From the NCBI GenBank assembly GCA_034676185.1, contig JAUCCN010000012.1:1-42244 (forward strand): 42,244 nucleotides of DNA. The letters run 5' to 3'. Positions 32,731 to 42,210 of the stretch are shown here, piece by piece. The notes below the pieces were generated by a model, which was not told the origin of the DNA, did no database searches, and saw nothing but the letters and a program-made list of their open reading frames with translations. Position 1 is the first letter of the stretch; each line of letters begins with the position of its first letter. The stretch is from UBA7396 sp034676185. GTDB lineage: Bacteria; Patescibacteriota; Gracilibacteria; BD1-5; UBA6164. A program made the position numbers and the translations under genes.

Positions 32731-33021
32731 TCAAAAACTATTTAAATCTTTTTGTTTTTCTGCTACTTCTTTTTTTCTCATTCCAGCAATTTTAGTAAAA
32801 CTTTCTTTAGAAATATCATATATTTGTTTTTTTTCAACTTCTCCCATAAAAGCTTCTAAAGACTTGTATAATTTTTCTAATCCTCCTTCATCTAAAAAAT
32901 CAATACTTTCTAAATATAATTTTTTTTGTTTTTCATTTATATTAAGATTTTCAATTATCGTGATAATAATTTTTTTCTTTTTTGATTTTTCAGAGTATTT
33001 TTTAAAAATATTCAAAATCAT
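32731..33021 (-). CDS. Small lysine-rich helical protein, 96 residues, unknown
   Basis: Starts MILNIFKKYSEKSKKKKIII; the rest alternates charged helices (KKLYLESIDFLDEGGLEKLY, FTKIAGMRKKEVAEKQ). No TGA codon. First gene of the minus-strand run, behind a promoter at 33052-33080. It resembles no family I can name; the general look is of a cytoplasmic helical bundle that could partner the following 83- and 458-residue products. Confidence 0.65.
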   Translation of the reverse strand: MILNIFKKYSEKSKKKKIIITIIENLNINEKQKKLYLESIDFLDEGGLEKLYKSLEAFMGEVEKKQIYDISKESFTKIAGMRKKEVAEKQKDLNSF

Positions 33022-33051
33022 ATCTATTCAATTAAAAAAATAATTTTTAAC

Positions 33052-33080
33052 ATTTTATCACATTTTTTATTTAATTACAA
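33052..33080 (-). promoter_or_regulatory. Promoter of the long minus-strand operon
   Basis: Minus strand TTGTAA (33075-33080), 17-base spacer, TAAAAT (33052-33057), 30 bases before the start at 33021. Confidence 0.5.
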
Positions 33081-33269
33081 ATTATTTAATTAATAAATAT
33101 AAAATAGTAATAGTAATAATAACTTTTGTGAAAAACTTTTTTATGGGAAAATATCAGTAAAAAGTGACTGTAAAAAGAAATGAAATATAAAAACATTATT
33201 TTATTGGCTTAAATAAGAGAATAAAAAAATTTCACATTTTTTTTACAATAATTATTTTTTTTAATTGAC

Positions 33270-33297
33270 TTGTGTTTAAAAAGTAAATCAGTATTAT
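33270..33297 (+). promoter_or_regulatory. Promoter of the S41 peptidase gene
   Basis: TTGTGT (33270-33275), 16-base spacer, TATTAT (33292-33297), 37 bases before the ATG. A nearby TTGACT at 33265 is too far from the -10 (21 bases). Confidence 0.45.
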
Positions 33298-33334
33298 AAA
33301 CTTGTGAAATACCTTTTAACAATTAAAATAAATT

Positions 33335-34696
33335 ATGACAGAACAAAATAAAAATTCAAATAAAATTCTTTTATTTTTTATAATATTTTTAACATCTTTT
33401 TCACTTGGTTTTTACATTTCTCAAAACATAGATTTATCAGGTAATAAAGAGAAAATTGAAACAAATAATGGTTTTGTAGATACTTTTATAAAAGAGAAAA
33501 TGTTAAAAAAAGATTTAGACTTGAATCTTTTTTGGCAAGTATATAGTATAGTTTCTCAAAATTATTACTCTTCAGATGAAATAAAAGAAAAAGATTTACA
33601 ATATGGAATTATTGATGGGTTTGTAAAATCACTTTGAGATAAATTTTCAGAATTTATGACTCCAGAAATAACAAAAGAATTTGAAGATGCTTTAAATGGA
33701 GATTTTGAGTGAATTGGTGCAGTTATCAATAAACATGATCTTGGAATTGTAGTTGATAGAGTTTTAAAATGATCTCCAGCATTAAAAGATGGGATACTTA
33801 AATGAGATATTGTAGTGGAAGCAAATGGAATTGATTTGAAAGATTTGAGCTCTACAGAAGCTGTAAATCATATTAAATGACCAGCAGGTACAAAAGTAAC
33901 TTTAAAAATAATTAGAGCTTGAGAAAGTGATTTTTTAATAAAAGAAATTACAAGAGATAAAATAAAAATTCCATCTGTTGATACTCTTGATATGAAGGAT
34001 GAAGAAATTTGATATATTACCCTCAATATGTTTTGAGAAAATACTTCAAGAGAATTTTTAGAAATGCTGAATACTTTTCAAGATGATAAAATAAAATGAA
34101 TTATCGTAGATTTAAGAGACAATGGATGAGGATATTTAAATAGTGCAGTTGAGATACTTTCTTATTTTGTTGAAAATGGAAAGCCACTCGTAACTACAAA
34201 ATATAAAGATAGTATTTTAAATAATACTTACTATAGTGAAAATTATGGAAAAATTTTTAATAAAAAATTAGTAGTTCTTATTAATGGAAATTCTGCTTCA
34301 GCTTCAGAAATTACTGCTTGAGCTTTAAAAGATTATAATAAAGCAATTCTTGTTTGAGAAAAATCATATGGAAAATGATCAGTACAACAACCTTTTGATC
34401 TTCCAGATGGAAGTATGCTCAAATTAACCATTGCAAAATGGTATACTCCAAAAGATTATTCTATTGATCATAATGGTATTGAGCCGGATATAAAAGTAAG
34501 TTTTCAAAAAGAAGATTATACTCCAGAACCTGGAAAAGAAGATGAATTTATTCCGTATGATAGACAATTGGAAACAGCTAAAAAAGTTTTGAAAAAATTT
34601 ATAAAACTTGGAAATATTTGACTTGTAGTGGATGAATATGAAAAAGAACATCCTGAAAATTTTTGAACTGGAGAAACTCTACAAACACAGGAATAA
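33335..34696 (+). CDS. C-terminal processing peptidase, S41 family (CtpA-like)
   Basis: 453 residues with TGA=Gly. An N-terminal membrane anchor or uncleaved signal (ILLFFIIFLTSFSLGFYIS) leads to a helical region, a PDZ domain (GIGAVINKHDLGIVVDRVLK with GSPALKDGILKGDIVVEANG) and the S41 protease core. Catalytic Ser is in VLINGNSASASEITAGAL and catalytic Lys in GEKSYGKGSVQQPFDLPDG. A C-terminal tail rich in Lys and Glu follows. It cleaves periplasmic or extracytoplasmic proteins, perhaps processing surface proteins. Own promoter and terminator make it monocistronic. Confidence 0.95.
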
Positions 34697-34704
34697 TCCA
34701 ATTG

Positions 34705-34738
34705 AAAAAGTAAAATAAATATTTATTTTACTTTTTTT
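34705..34738 (+). terminator. Intrinsic terminator of the S41 peptidase gene
   Basis: Perfect inverted repeat AAAAAGTAAAATAAAT/ATTTATTTTACTTTTT (34705-34736) with a T run, 8 bases after the stop. Confidence 0.8.
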
Positions 34739-34766
34739 GTTTATCAAATATTTTTTAACATACAAA

Positions 34767-34805
34767 TTGCAAATTTTTTGCAATAATTTTATTTTTCATT
34801 ATAAA
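34767..34805 (+). promoter_or_regulatory. glyA promoter with an inverted repeat over the -35
   Basis: TTGCAA (34778-34783), 16-base spacer, TATAAA (34800-34805). The -35 is the right arm of TTGCAAA-TTT-TTTGCAA (34767-34783), a possible operator. The mRNA leader would be about 120 nt and holds an 11-codon mini-ORF (34826-34861, MKIGIINTRKN) containing a TGA codon. Confidence 0.45.
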
Positions 34806-34936
34806 TATACAAATATTTTTTTACTATGAAAATATGAATTATCAATACACGAAAAAATTAGTAGTTTTTGCAAAAAAATAAGCATTTATATTATCTAAAA
34901 TAAAATCTTACTTTTAATTTTTAATGTACAAAAACT

Positions 34937-36235
34937 ATGTTACAACAAAATGACCAAATATTATATGATCTTATTCAAAAAGAATCAAAAAGACAAGACG
35001 AAGAAATAGAACTTATTGCTTCAGAAAATTATGTTTCAAAAGATGTTTTAGAAGCAAATGGAAGTATTTTAACCAATAAATATTCAGAATGATATCCTGG
35101 AAAAAGATATTATGCTGGACAAGAATTTATTGACCAAATTGAACAATTAGCGATTGATAGAGCAAAAGAATTATTTTGAGCTGAATATGTAAATGTTCAA
35201 CCATTATCTTGAAGTCCTGCAAATTTGGCAGTTTATTTATGAGTGTTAAAACCGGGAGATAAAGTTTTGTGACTTTCACTTGATCAAGGAGGACATTTAA
35301 GTCACTGACATCCGCTAAATTTTTCTGGACTTTTGTATGAAATTATTCCATATACTTTGGATAGAGAAACTGAAATTATTGATATGGATGAAGTGGAAAA
35401 ATTAGCAATAGCACACAAACCACAAATGATTTTGGCTTGATTTTCTGCATACCCAAGAAGTCTTGACTGGAAAAGATTTAGAGAGATTGCTGATAAAGTT
35501 TGAGCTGTTTTAATGGCTGATGTAGCACATATTGCTGGACTGATTGCTGGGGGAGTTTTAGAAAATCCAGTTCCTTATTGTGATGTAGTAACAACAACGA
35601 CTCATAAAACTTTAAGATGACCAAGAGGAGCTATCATTATGAGTAAAGAAAAATTTGCTCAACAAATTGCAAGAGCTGTTTTTCCGGGAGTTCAAGGCGG
35701 ACCTCATGAAAATTTGATTGCTGCCAAAGCAGTTGCTTTTAAAGAAGCTTTAGATCCAAGTTTTAAAGTGTATGCTAAGCAAGTTGTTCAAAATGCAAAA
35801 GTATTTGCTTCAGAACTGATGAATGCTTGATTTAAAGTCGTTTCAAATGGAACAGATAATCATTTAGTTTTAGTAGATGTATTTTCAAGTTTTTGAGTAA
35901 CTGGAAAAGAAGCAGAAAAGGCTTTAGAACTCGTAGGACTTTCTACCAATAAAAATATGATTCCATATGACCCAAGAAAACCTCTTGACCCAAGCGGAAT
36001 AAGAATTGGAACTCCAGCAGCAACAACCAGAGGAATGAAAGAGGAAGAAATGAAAATAATTACTCGTATTTTTACTCAAAGCTTGCAAGCTTTACAACAA
36101 GCAAAATGATATAATTCTCAAGTAGAAGATAAATCAAATATGGAAATTTTTGAAAATGAAAATTTGCAAAAAACTTTTGTTTCTTTAAAAAAAGAAGTAT
36201 TAGAATTATGTAAAAAATTTCCTATTTATAAGTAA
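34937..36235 (+). CDS. glyA: Serine hydroxymethyltransferase
   Basis: 432 residues; start ATG 34937 (an ATG at 34924 is out of frame). PLP enzyme that interconverts serine and glycine with tetrahydrofolate. Motifs: IELIASENYVSKDVLEANGS, NKYSEGYPGKRYYAG, VQPLSGSPANLAVYLGVL, ADVAHIAGLIAGG, PLP-binding lysine in TTTTHKTLRGPRGA, and RIGTPAATTRGMKEEEM. Many of its glycines are TGA. It supplies glycine and one-carbon units; the latter feed formyl-THF for fmt, also in this window. Length and motifs are standard. Confidence 0.98.
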
Positions 36236-36242
36236 AAATTAT

Positions 36243-36553
36243 ATGCTTATTAGAAATGCAATAGAAAGAGATTTAAAGTCTTTAGAAGAATTATCAAAAA
36301 TGGATGAACTTATTTGGGCTTCTTGAGAATATTATGATGTTAACTTTTTAAAAAATTACCTTTCAAAAGAAGGGAGTTTTTTAGTATTTGAAGAAAAAGA
36401 TGATGTAGTTTGATTTCTTTTGTGAGAAAAATTACAAGCAAAATGATCTATTATTTGGTAGGAAAATCAGCAAATAAAAAATTAAAGCATTTTTATACAA
36501 AAAATGGTTTTGTATCAGGAAAAAACCATGTTGAATTTGAAAAATTTATTTAA
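36243..36553 (+). pseudogene. GNAT acetyltransferase, internally deleted and frameshifted
   Basis: The first frame (36243-36461) reads like the start of a GNAT domain (MLIRNAIERDLKSLEEL, then DDVVGFLLGEKLQAKGSIIW) and stops at TAG 36459-36461. A second frame, one base off, resumes at about 36449 and gives a typical GNAT C terminus (YYLVGKSANKKLKHFYTKNG, then KNHVEFEKFI), ending at TAA 36551. The central acetyl-CoA-binding region (R/Q-x-x-G-x-G/A), some 50-60 residues, is missing. The gene is almost certainly inactive. It lies between glyA and the HAD gene, with 7- and 5-base gaps, so it was probably once a working operon member. Confidence 0.7.
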
Positions 36554-36558
36554 AAAAT

Positions 36559-37143
36559 ATGACAAAAATAATATGAATAGATTTAGATGAAGTTTTAGCG
36601 GAAACTATTGATTTTTCACTTTTATTTCATGATTATAAAATTGCAGGAAATTCTTTACTCAGAGAAGATATTATAGATTATTATATTTATAATATTCCCA
36701 AGCTTTGAGTTTCTAAAGAGGAAGCAATAGAATGGTTTAGAAAACCTCTTTTAGGAGATATATATCTTGATGTACAACCAGTTTTATGAGCTTGCGAAAA
36801 GATTATTTCTCATAAAGAAAAGTGATATACTTTTCAAATAGTAACAGCTCGTCAATCAGAAATTTTAAGTGATTATACTCAAAAATGGATAGAAAAGTAT
36901 TATCCAAATATTTTTGAAAATATTTTATTTGCTAATCATTTCACGAAAAATAATGTGACCAAATCAGAACTTTGCAAACTTCACAATATTGAAATAATGG
37001 TGGAAGATAATTTTGATTATGCTCTTGATTTGGCAGAGAATGGAATTTATACTTTTTTGCTGGAAAAACCTTGGAATAAACATATTACTATTACACATCC
37101 AAACTTGAAAAAAGTAGCTTCGTGGGAAGAAATTAAATTTTAA
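36559..37143 (+). CDS. HAD-superfamily 5'-nucleotidase-like protein
   Basis: 194 residues with TGA=Gly; start ATG 36559, stop TAA 37141. HAD motif I IGIDLDEVLAETID (two catalytic Asp), motif II IVTARQSEIL, Lys in HFTKNNVTKSELCK, motif IV IMVEDNFDYALDLAENG. The size and DxDxV start resemble the 5'-deoxyribonucleotidase/NT5C-like group, but the substrate cannot be told. It is 4 bases before the next start, so in an operon with the membrane gene. Confidence 0.85.
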
Positions 37144-37147
37144 AATT

Positions 37148-37782
37148 ATGTATTATATTGTTATATTATTTTCAGTTGTTTTTTTTTTGTTATAAGTAGT
37201 ATTTTATTTTCAAAACAATCAAGGGTTTCTTGAACTTTTTGACTAAACTTTTTTCGTAGTTTTTTATTGGTAGTATTACAAACCCCATTTTTATTTTTTA
37301 TAGATTTTTCACACATTACCTTTGAATTTTTTTTGTCGTATGTGTACTCATATAAATTTCTTCCAGCAGCAATAGCATCTTTTATAGTATCATCAGAAAG
37401 TATTATAGTAGTCATTTTATCTTATTTAGTGTATAATGAAACGTTATCTTTTTGGTGATATATATGAGCCATTATGTTGCTTTTATCGTGAATACTTATT
37501 TCTATTAAAAAAAGTATTTTTTCACATTTAGATGAGAGATGGTATGTGGGAATATTTTTTGCTCTTTTATGAATGGTTGGAGCAGCTATTTGGTGATTTT
37601 GATTTGTATATATTGCAAGAGAAACGAGCTTCTTTTTATGAGTATTTTTATCTCAAGCAAGTATTTTCTTTCTTTTTAAAAGAGAGATTACAATTTTTTC
37701 AATTTGAGTTGTGATTTTTGTTCATAATTCATTTTGAAGAAAACTAAAATTATACATACTCTCAAACTTTATTTGATGATAA
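37148..37782 (+). pseudogene. DMT/EamA-like membrane transporter, frameshifted at a 10-T tract
   Basis: ATG 37148 lies 4 bases after the HAD stop and opens a hydrophobic start (MYYIVILFSVVFFLL) that stops at a TAA just beyond TTTTTTTTTT (37179-37188). One extra T would join it to the downstream frame (ISSILFSKQSRVSGTFGLNF, then ~190 residues with six or more transmembrane segments). That frame ends at TAA 37780-37782. ESIIVVILSYLVYNETLSFW followed by GYIGAIMLLLSGILIS resembles the last helices of an EamA repeat. The second repeat seems cut short compared with the usual ~290 residues. Either a decaying gene, a phase-variable gene, or a homopolymer sequencing error. Confidence 0.6.
37179..37188 (+). 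repeat. Ten-T homopolymer in the start region of a membrane gene
   Basis: T x10 at 37179-37188; an 11-T version would restore the full reading frame. Such tracts slip during replication, a known basis for phase variation. Confidence 0.7.
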
Positions 37783-37850
37783 AAAGTGACAAAATTATTT
37801 GATTATAAGAAAATATTATTACACTTACAAAAATACTTATAAAAAATATT

Positions 37851-38912
37851 ATGATTTTAGAACTCATTTTGACATTTTTCTCTTCAATAATTTTATCTTT
37901 TTTTGTTATTTTATTTACAAAAAAACTTTTTATAAAATTAAATATTTTAGATAATCCAAAAAAATATTGATATGTTCGTGATCCAATTCCTCATAGTATG
38001 TGAGTTATTTTTATTTTTTTACTTTTTATTATTAGCTTTATTTTTACACCACATAATTCAAAACTGTATTTAATTTGGTTTTTTGGTTTTTTAATAACTT
38101 TTGTGAGTTTTATAGATGATTTTTTCTTTTTAAGTCCAAAATTAAGACTTCTCATTCAAATAATTATTGCTTGAATTATAGGGATTACTTCTATAAAGGT
38201 TGGATATGTGAATAATATTTTTGGTTGAGCTATTGATTTAGACAAAATTTTTATAGAAATATTTCAATATAAAATTTATATTATTTCCCTTATATTCACT
38301 ATAATTTGGTATGTTTTTATATTTAATTCTTTGAATTGGACAGATGGAATTGTTGGAAATACAGCAGGATTGTCCATAATATCATTTTTTATTATTTTTC
38401 TTTTGGGAGTAAAATTGTATCTTACTGATACCTATATTTGATGAATAGAAAATGCAAAATTTATTATGAGTTTGTCTATAATACTCATTGGAATTATTTT
38501 GCCTTTTTGGTATTTTAATGTGAGAGAAAAGTTTCTTATGTGAGATAGTGGAACGATGTTTTTATGATTTATGTTAGCAAGTTTAGCTATTATATCATGA
38601 GGAAAAATTGCGACTGTTTTGGTAGTTTTTGGTATTTATGCTATAGATGCTATGTATGTAATTTTTGTAAGATTAAAAAATAAAAAAAATCCTCTTTCTT
38701 GAGATTTTACTCATCTTCATCATAGATTATTAGATTTAGGATTATCGAAAGTTCAAGTATTAACCTTTTTATTTAGTTTTTCATTTTTATTTTGAATAAG
38801 TTCTCTTTTTTTAGACAAAGAATGAAAAATAATTTTATTTGTATTTATGATATTTTTTGTTATATTTTTCCCAAAAATACTTGCTAAATTTTTAAAAAAT
38901 GAAAAAAAATAG
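37851..38912 (+). CDS. WecA/TagO-like polyprenyl-phosphate sugar-1-phosphate transferase
   Basis: 353 residues; start ATG 37851, stop TAG 38910. About ten transmembrane segments. Family motifs: FVSFIDDFFFL (paired Asp), FNSLNWTDGIVGNTAG (NxxNxxDG), LMGDSGTMFLGFML, and the WecA-type histidine motif FTHLHHRLLDLG. It transfers a sugar-1-phosphate, commonly GlcNAc-1-P, to undecaprenyl phosphate and starts synthesis of a wall polymer or polysaccharide. The HLHHRL motif favours WecA/TagO over MraY. Such a secondary wall polymer is a usual anchor for SLH proteins like the one at 6.4-9.8 kb; this link is inference. Its end overlaps the prepilin start by 14 bases. Confidence 0.92.
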
Positions 38913-39567
38913 GCTCGGATTTACTTTTATTGAAATTTTGATAGCAGTTGCTATTTTGTCAATTATCAGTGTATTTGCTATTTCTTGATTTGCAAGAAAT
39001 TTTGATATACAATCTTTAAATGAGGAATTAGTATTTTTTCAAGATACTCTCAAAAATTTAGACAAAAATATAGGAAAAAATATTACAGATTATGAGTTTT
39101 TTATACATACTTGAGAAATATATCATTATACAGTCAATAAAAGTTATTTACAATCTTATCAAGAAATACTTGGATTTAATAGTTATACTGGAAGTATTAA
39201 AACAGCAACGGGGAGTGAAGTTTCGCATATTTTTAGCGATAATATTCTTATTTTTTCTCATACTGGAAGTCAAATATATGAATATGATTTTTCATCCAGA
39301 AATCATTATAAAATTGAAACTTTAAATACTTGAAAAAATCTCAATTCTCTTTATATTTCTCATTATGTAAATATAGATTCAAGAAATAAAATTTATCTTG
39401 TTAAAATAGAAAATAATGGAAATTCTTTGACAGGAGTTATTATTAAAAATAATATTGGACAAAAAAGACAATTCTTGACAGAGGATAAAATTCAAATTTC
39501 TTGAAAAATTAACCTTATTTTTGAAGATATGAAGTGAATAACTACTTCTATAACTTTAACCCCATAA
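38899..39567 (+). CDS. Type IV prepilin-like protein
   Basis: 222 residues; start ATG 38899. A short basic leader (MKKNRLG) and the prepilin cleavage motif G-FTFIE with Glu at +5 precede the hydrophobic helix ILIAVAILSIISVFAISGF. A ~180-residue polar, beta-rich domain follows. It would be processed by a prepilin peptidase and be a minor or major pilin, or a pseudopilin, served by the pilBC genes at 10-15 kb. It overlaps the preceding gene by 14 bases and precedes fmt by 3. Confidence 0.9.
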
Positions 39568-39570
39568 ATT

Positions 39571-40533
39571 ATGAAAATAGCATTTTTTTGAACTGGAGAT
39601 TTTTCTCGTAATATTTTGAGCTGACTTTTACATCAAAGTGAAGTGGAAATAAAATGAGTAGTTTCACAACCAGATAAACCATTCGGAAGAAAACAAGAAC
39701 TTATTTTTACACCAGTAAAAGAATTCAGTCTTGAAAAGAATTTAAAAATTTTACAACCTGAAAAATTAAGAAATAATACTGATTTTTTTCAAGAATTAAA
39801 AGGATTTGATTTGGATTTTATTATTGTAGTTGCATATGGAAAAATTATACCGAGGGAAATTTTAGAAATTCCAAAATATGGATGTATTAATATTCACGGA
39901 AGTATTTTACCAAAATATCGTTGAGCAAGTCCCATTCAGGAAAGTTTGAAAAATGGAGATAACAAGACATGATTGACAATTATGTATATGTCTGAGTGAA
40001 TGGATGAATGAAAGATACTTAAAATAGAGGAAGTTAATATAGATATACTTGACAAAACTCCAGAAATATTTAAAAAATTTGAAAAAATTGGAGTAAATCT
40101 TCTCATGTCTACTTTAAATGGAATTCTTTCTTCTGAAATAGAATGAACTTCTCAAGATGATTTACAAGCAACTTATTGTTCTAAAATTACAAAAGAAGAT
40201 GGAAAAATTGATTTTAAAAATGAAGGAGTTTTAGATATTTATAATAAATATAGAGCATATTTTCCTTGGCCAGGAATTTATAGTTATTTTGAATGAAAAA
40301 AAATTGATATTACGGATTGTTTTTTTGAGGAAAATGAGCTATCTTTTGATGAAGATTTTCATTTATGAGATGTTGTTGAATTTGAAGATCATGGAAAAAG
40401 CCATATTTGAATTTTATGTAAATGATGAATTCTTATTTTATATAAAGTAAAACTTGAATGAAAAAAAGAAATGAGTATAAAGGATTTTGTAAATGGAAAT
40501 AAACATTTTTTAGATTATAATTTTATTTGATAG
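39571..40533 (+). CDS. fmt: Methionyl-tRNA formyltransferase
   Basis: 320 residues with TGA=Gly; start ATG 39571, stop TAG 40531. It formylates initiator Met-tRNA with 10-formyl-THF. KIAFFGTGDFSRNIL, DFIIVVAYGKIIPREILEI, and the catalytic motif NIHGSILPKYRGASPIQESL with the usual Asn-His pair and later Asp (MSEGMDEGKILK). The C-terminal OB-like domain follows AYFPWPGIYSYFEGKKI. Length is normal. One-carbon supply may come from glyA upstream. Confidence 0.97.
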
Positions 40534-40543
40534 TTTTTACATT

Positions 40544-40678
40544 ATGAAATGAGTTATTGAATTTTGTTTAGATCTATTTATAAGAAATCTTTTCCATAAA
40601 TATGCTATTGAAATATTAGTTATTATACTCATTATATTATGATTTTTTTCTTTTGATTATTTTATTAACCATATTTAA
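40544..40678 (+). CDS. Small membrane protein, 44 residues
   Basis: ATG 40544 to TAA 40676 with two TGA=Gly codons. Cytosolic-looking start (MKGVIEFCLDLFIRNLFHKY) followed by one hydrophobic helix (AIEILVIILIILGFFSFDYF). It sits 10 bases after fmt and 2 bases before the ABC permease gene. It may be a helper of that permease. Family unknown. Confidence 0.55.
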
Positions 40679-40680
40679 GT

Positions 40681-41442
40681 ATGTTCAATATTGCACTCAA
40701 TACTTTTAAAGAAATAGTAAGAAATAAATTTCTTTATTTGATTCTCGTTTTTGCTTTTTTATTTATTATTTTTTCTATTTCCCTGGGAGAACTTACTATT
40801 TGAGAGGATGCTAAAGTGGTAACAGACTTTTGAATTGCTATGATAGAGATTTTTTGATTTATAGGAGTTCTCTTTGTTGGAAGTCAACTTTTATTTAAAG
40901 AAATAGAGGGAAAAACAATTTTTCTTATCCTTTCAAAACCGATAAAAAGATATGAATTTATAGTATGAAAATTTTTAGGATTTGGAATGATTATATTTCT
41001 TATTACTTTTTTGCAATCTCTTCTTTATTTGTGAGTTTTGTATTTTAAGGGAATAGGAATAGAAGTTTTAATTTTGATTTCACTTTTTTTTATATTTTTA
41101 AAATTACTGATTTTAATAGCAATTGTTTTATTTCTTTCTACATTTATGTCTAATATTTTGACTATAATTGTGTCTATAATGATCTATTTTGTAAGTCATA
41201 CTTTTAGTCTTTTACTCGATTTAGTGACAAGAACTCAAATTGCTTTTTTGGAAGTATGAGTAAAAATATTACAACTTTTATTTCCTCCATTTGAGGCTTT
41301 GAATACAAAAGATTATATTGGAAGTTTTTTGCAATTTTCCCCATCATTTTTTATTCAAAATATGGTCTATAGTCTTATATATCTCGGACTTGTTTTATTT
41401 TTTACGGTTTTAATTTTTAATAGAAAAAAATTTGAAAATTAA
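40681..41442 (+). CDS. ABC-2-type transporter permease
   Basis: 253 residues; ATG 40681, TAA 41440. Starts with an amphipathic NTFKEIVRNKFLYLILVFAF elbow typical of ABC-2 permeases, then about six transmembrane segments. The cytoplasmic loop EIEGKTIFLILSKPIKRYEF is the coupling-type element (ExEGK...LSKPI.R). No ATP-binding partner is present in the window; it must be encoded elsewhere. Substrate unknown; exporters of lipids, polysaccharides or drugs belong here. Confidence 0.85.
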
Positions 41443-42112
41443 TTACCCAAGTAATGAAGAGTTTTACTCACTTCCTTTTTATGTAGATGCAAGAGTTTTA
41501 ATTCCAAGAAATGATACAGAAGTATTAGTAGATCAGGTTCTAAAATTTATAAAAGCTATAAATGTGCCAAATTTTACTTTTATAGATATTGGAACATGAA
41601 GCTCTGCTATATTAACAGCAATTATCAAAAATTCTTCTTGAGATTTTAGACAAGCTTTTTGACTTGATATTTCACAAGATGCTCTGGATATTGCTAAAAT
41701 AAATATTGAAAAAAATAATATTAAAGACAAAGTTTCATTATATAATTCAGATTTATTAGAAGTTTTTTTATCGGGAAATCAAATACAAGACTTTGCTCAT
41801 CTTATTATTACTGCAAACTTGCCATACATAAAAAATGGAGATTTTGAAAATATGGACACAGAAGTTTTTGAAAATGAACCACATATTGCACTTTTTGGAT
41901 GAGTAGAAACCTGATTTGAGCTCTATGAAAGGTTGATTTGAGAAATATTTGAACTCAAAAATAAATTTCATCTTCAAAATATTATAGTATTTATAGAAAT
42001 TTGATTTGATCAATATGAATATTCTAGACAATATTTGTCTCATTTATGACTCAAATTTGAATATTTTAAAGATTTGAATGATATTTGGAGAGTGATAAAA
42101 ATAGAATTTTAA
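41432..42112 (+). CDS. PrmC/HemK-like protein-(glutamine-N5) methyltransferase
   Basis: About 226 residues from TTG 41432, which overlaps the permease end by 11 bases; no in-frame ATG suits. Motifs: YVDARVLIPRNDTEVLVDQV (the PRxDTE motif of PrmC), SAM-binding FIDIGTGSSAILTAI, and ITANLPYIKNGDF, in which NPPY is ANLPY. It lacks the usual ~80-residue N-terminal helical domain of PrmC. PrmC methylates the GGQ glutamine of release factors; the lineage reads TGA as Gly and needs only RF1-type release. The NLPY change could alter activity. Confidence 0.8.
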
Positions 42113-42131
42113 AGCCAAGTGGCTTTTTTTG
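42111..42131 (+). terminator. Intrinsic terminator of the fmt-prmC operon
   Basis: Stem AAAGCC/GGCTTT (42111-42116 with 42121-42126), 4-base loop AAGT and a T run, overlapping the stop codon of the prmC-like gene. Confidence 0.75.
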
Positions 42132-42163
42132 TAATTTTTTGGAAAGTATATAAAATGATGAGT

Positions 42164-42210
42164 GCCAAATTCACATTTTTAATTTTATGGACAAAGTATG
42201 TGAGTTTGGC
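42164..42210 (+). promoter_or_regulatory. Inverted repeat around the start codon of the last gene
   Basis: GCCAAATTCACAT (42164-42176) pairs with ATGTGAGTTTGGC (42198-42210), 13 pairs with one G-U. The ATG at 42187 lies in the loop. A -10-like TATAAA at about 42149-42154 precedes it. Confidence 0.45.

Larger units (their letters stand above)
33022..33334. other. Divergent promoter region, no gene
   Basis: Very AT-rich intergenic stretch between two divergent operons. It contains the two promoters listed separately and no believable reading frame. Its middle (33081-33269) shows only A/T runs. Confidence 0.6.

Noticed and set aside
34705..34736. Long palindrome after the S41 peptidase as an attachment site or operator
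   Set aside because: Position just after the stop plus the T run make it an ordinary terminator.
37161..37415. 84-codon minus-strand frame rich in Lys and Asn
   Set aside because: It is antisense to the EamA-like frame, whose hydrophobic pattern is the better explanation, and has no operon context.
38899..39567. Whether the wecA-prepilin-fmt order marks a pilin glycosylation locus
   Set aside because: The overlap shows cotranscription only; no glycosyltransferase for pilin is present, and mixed housekeeping operons are common in compact genomes.
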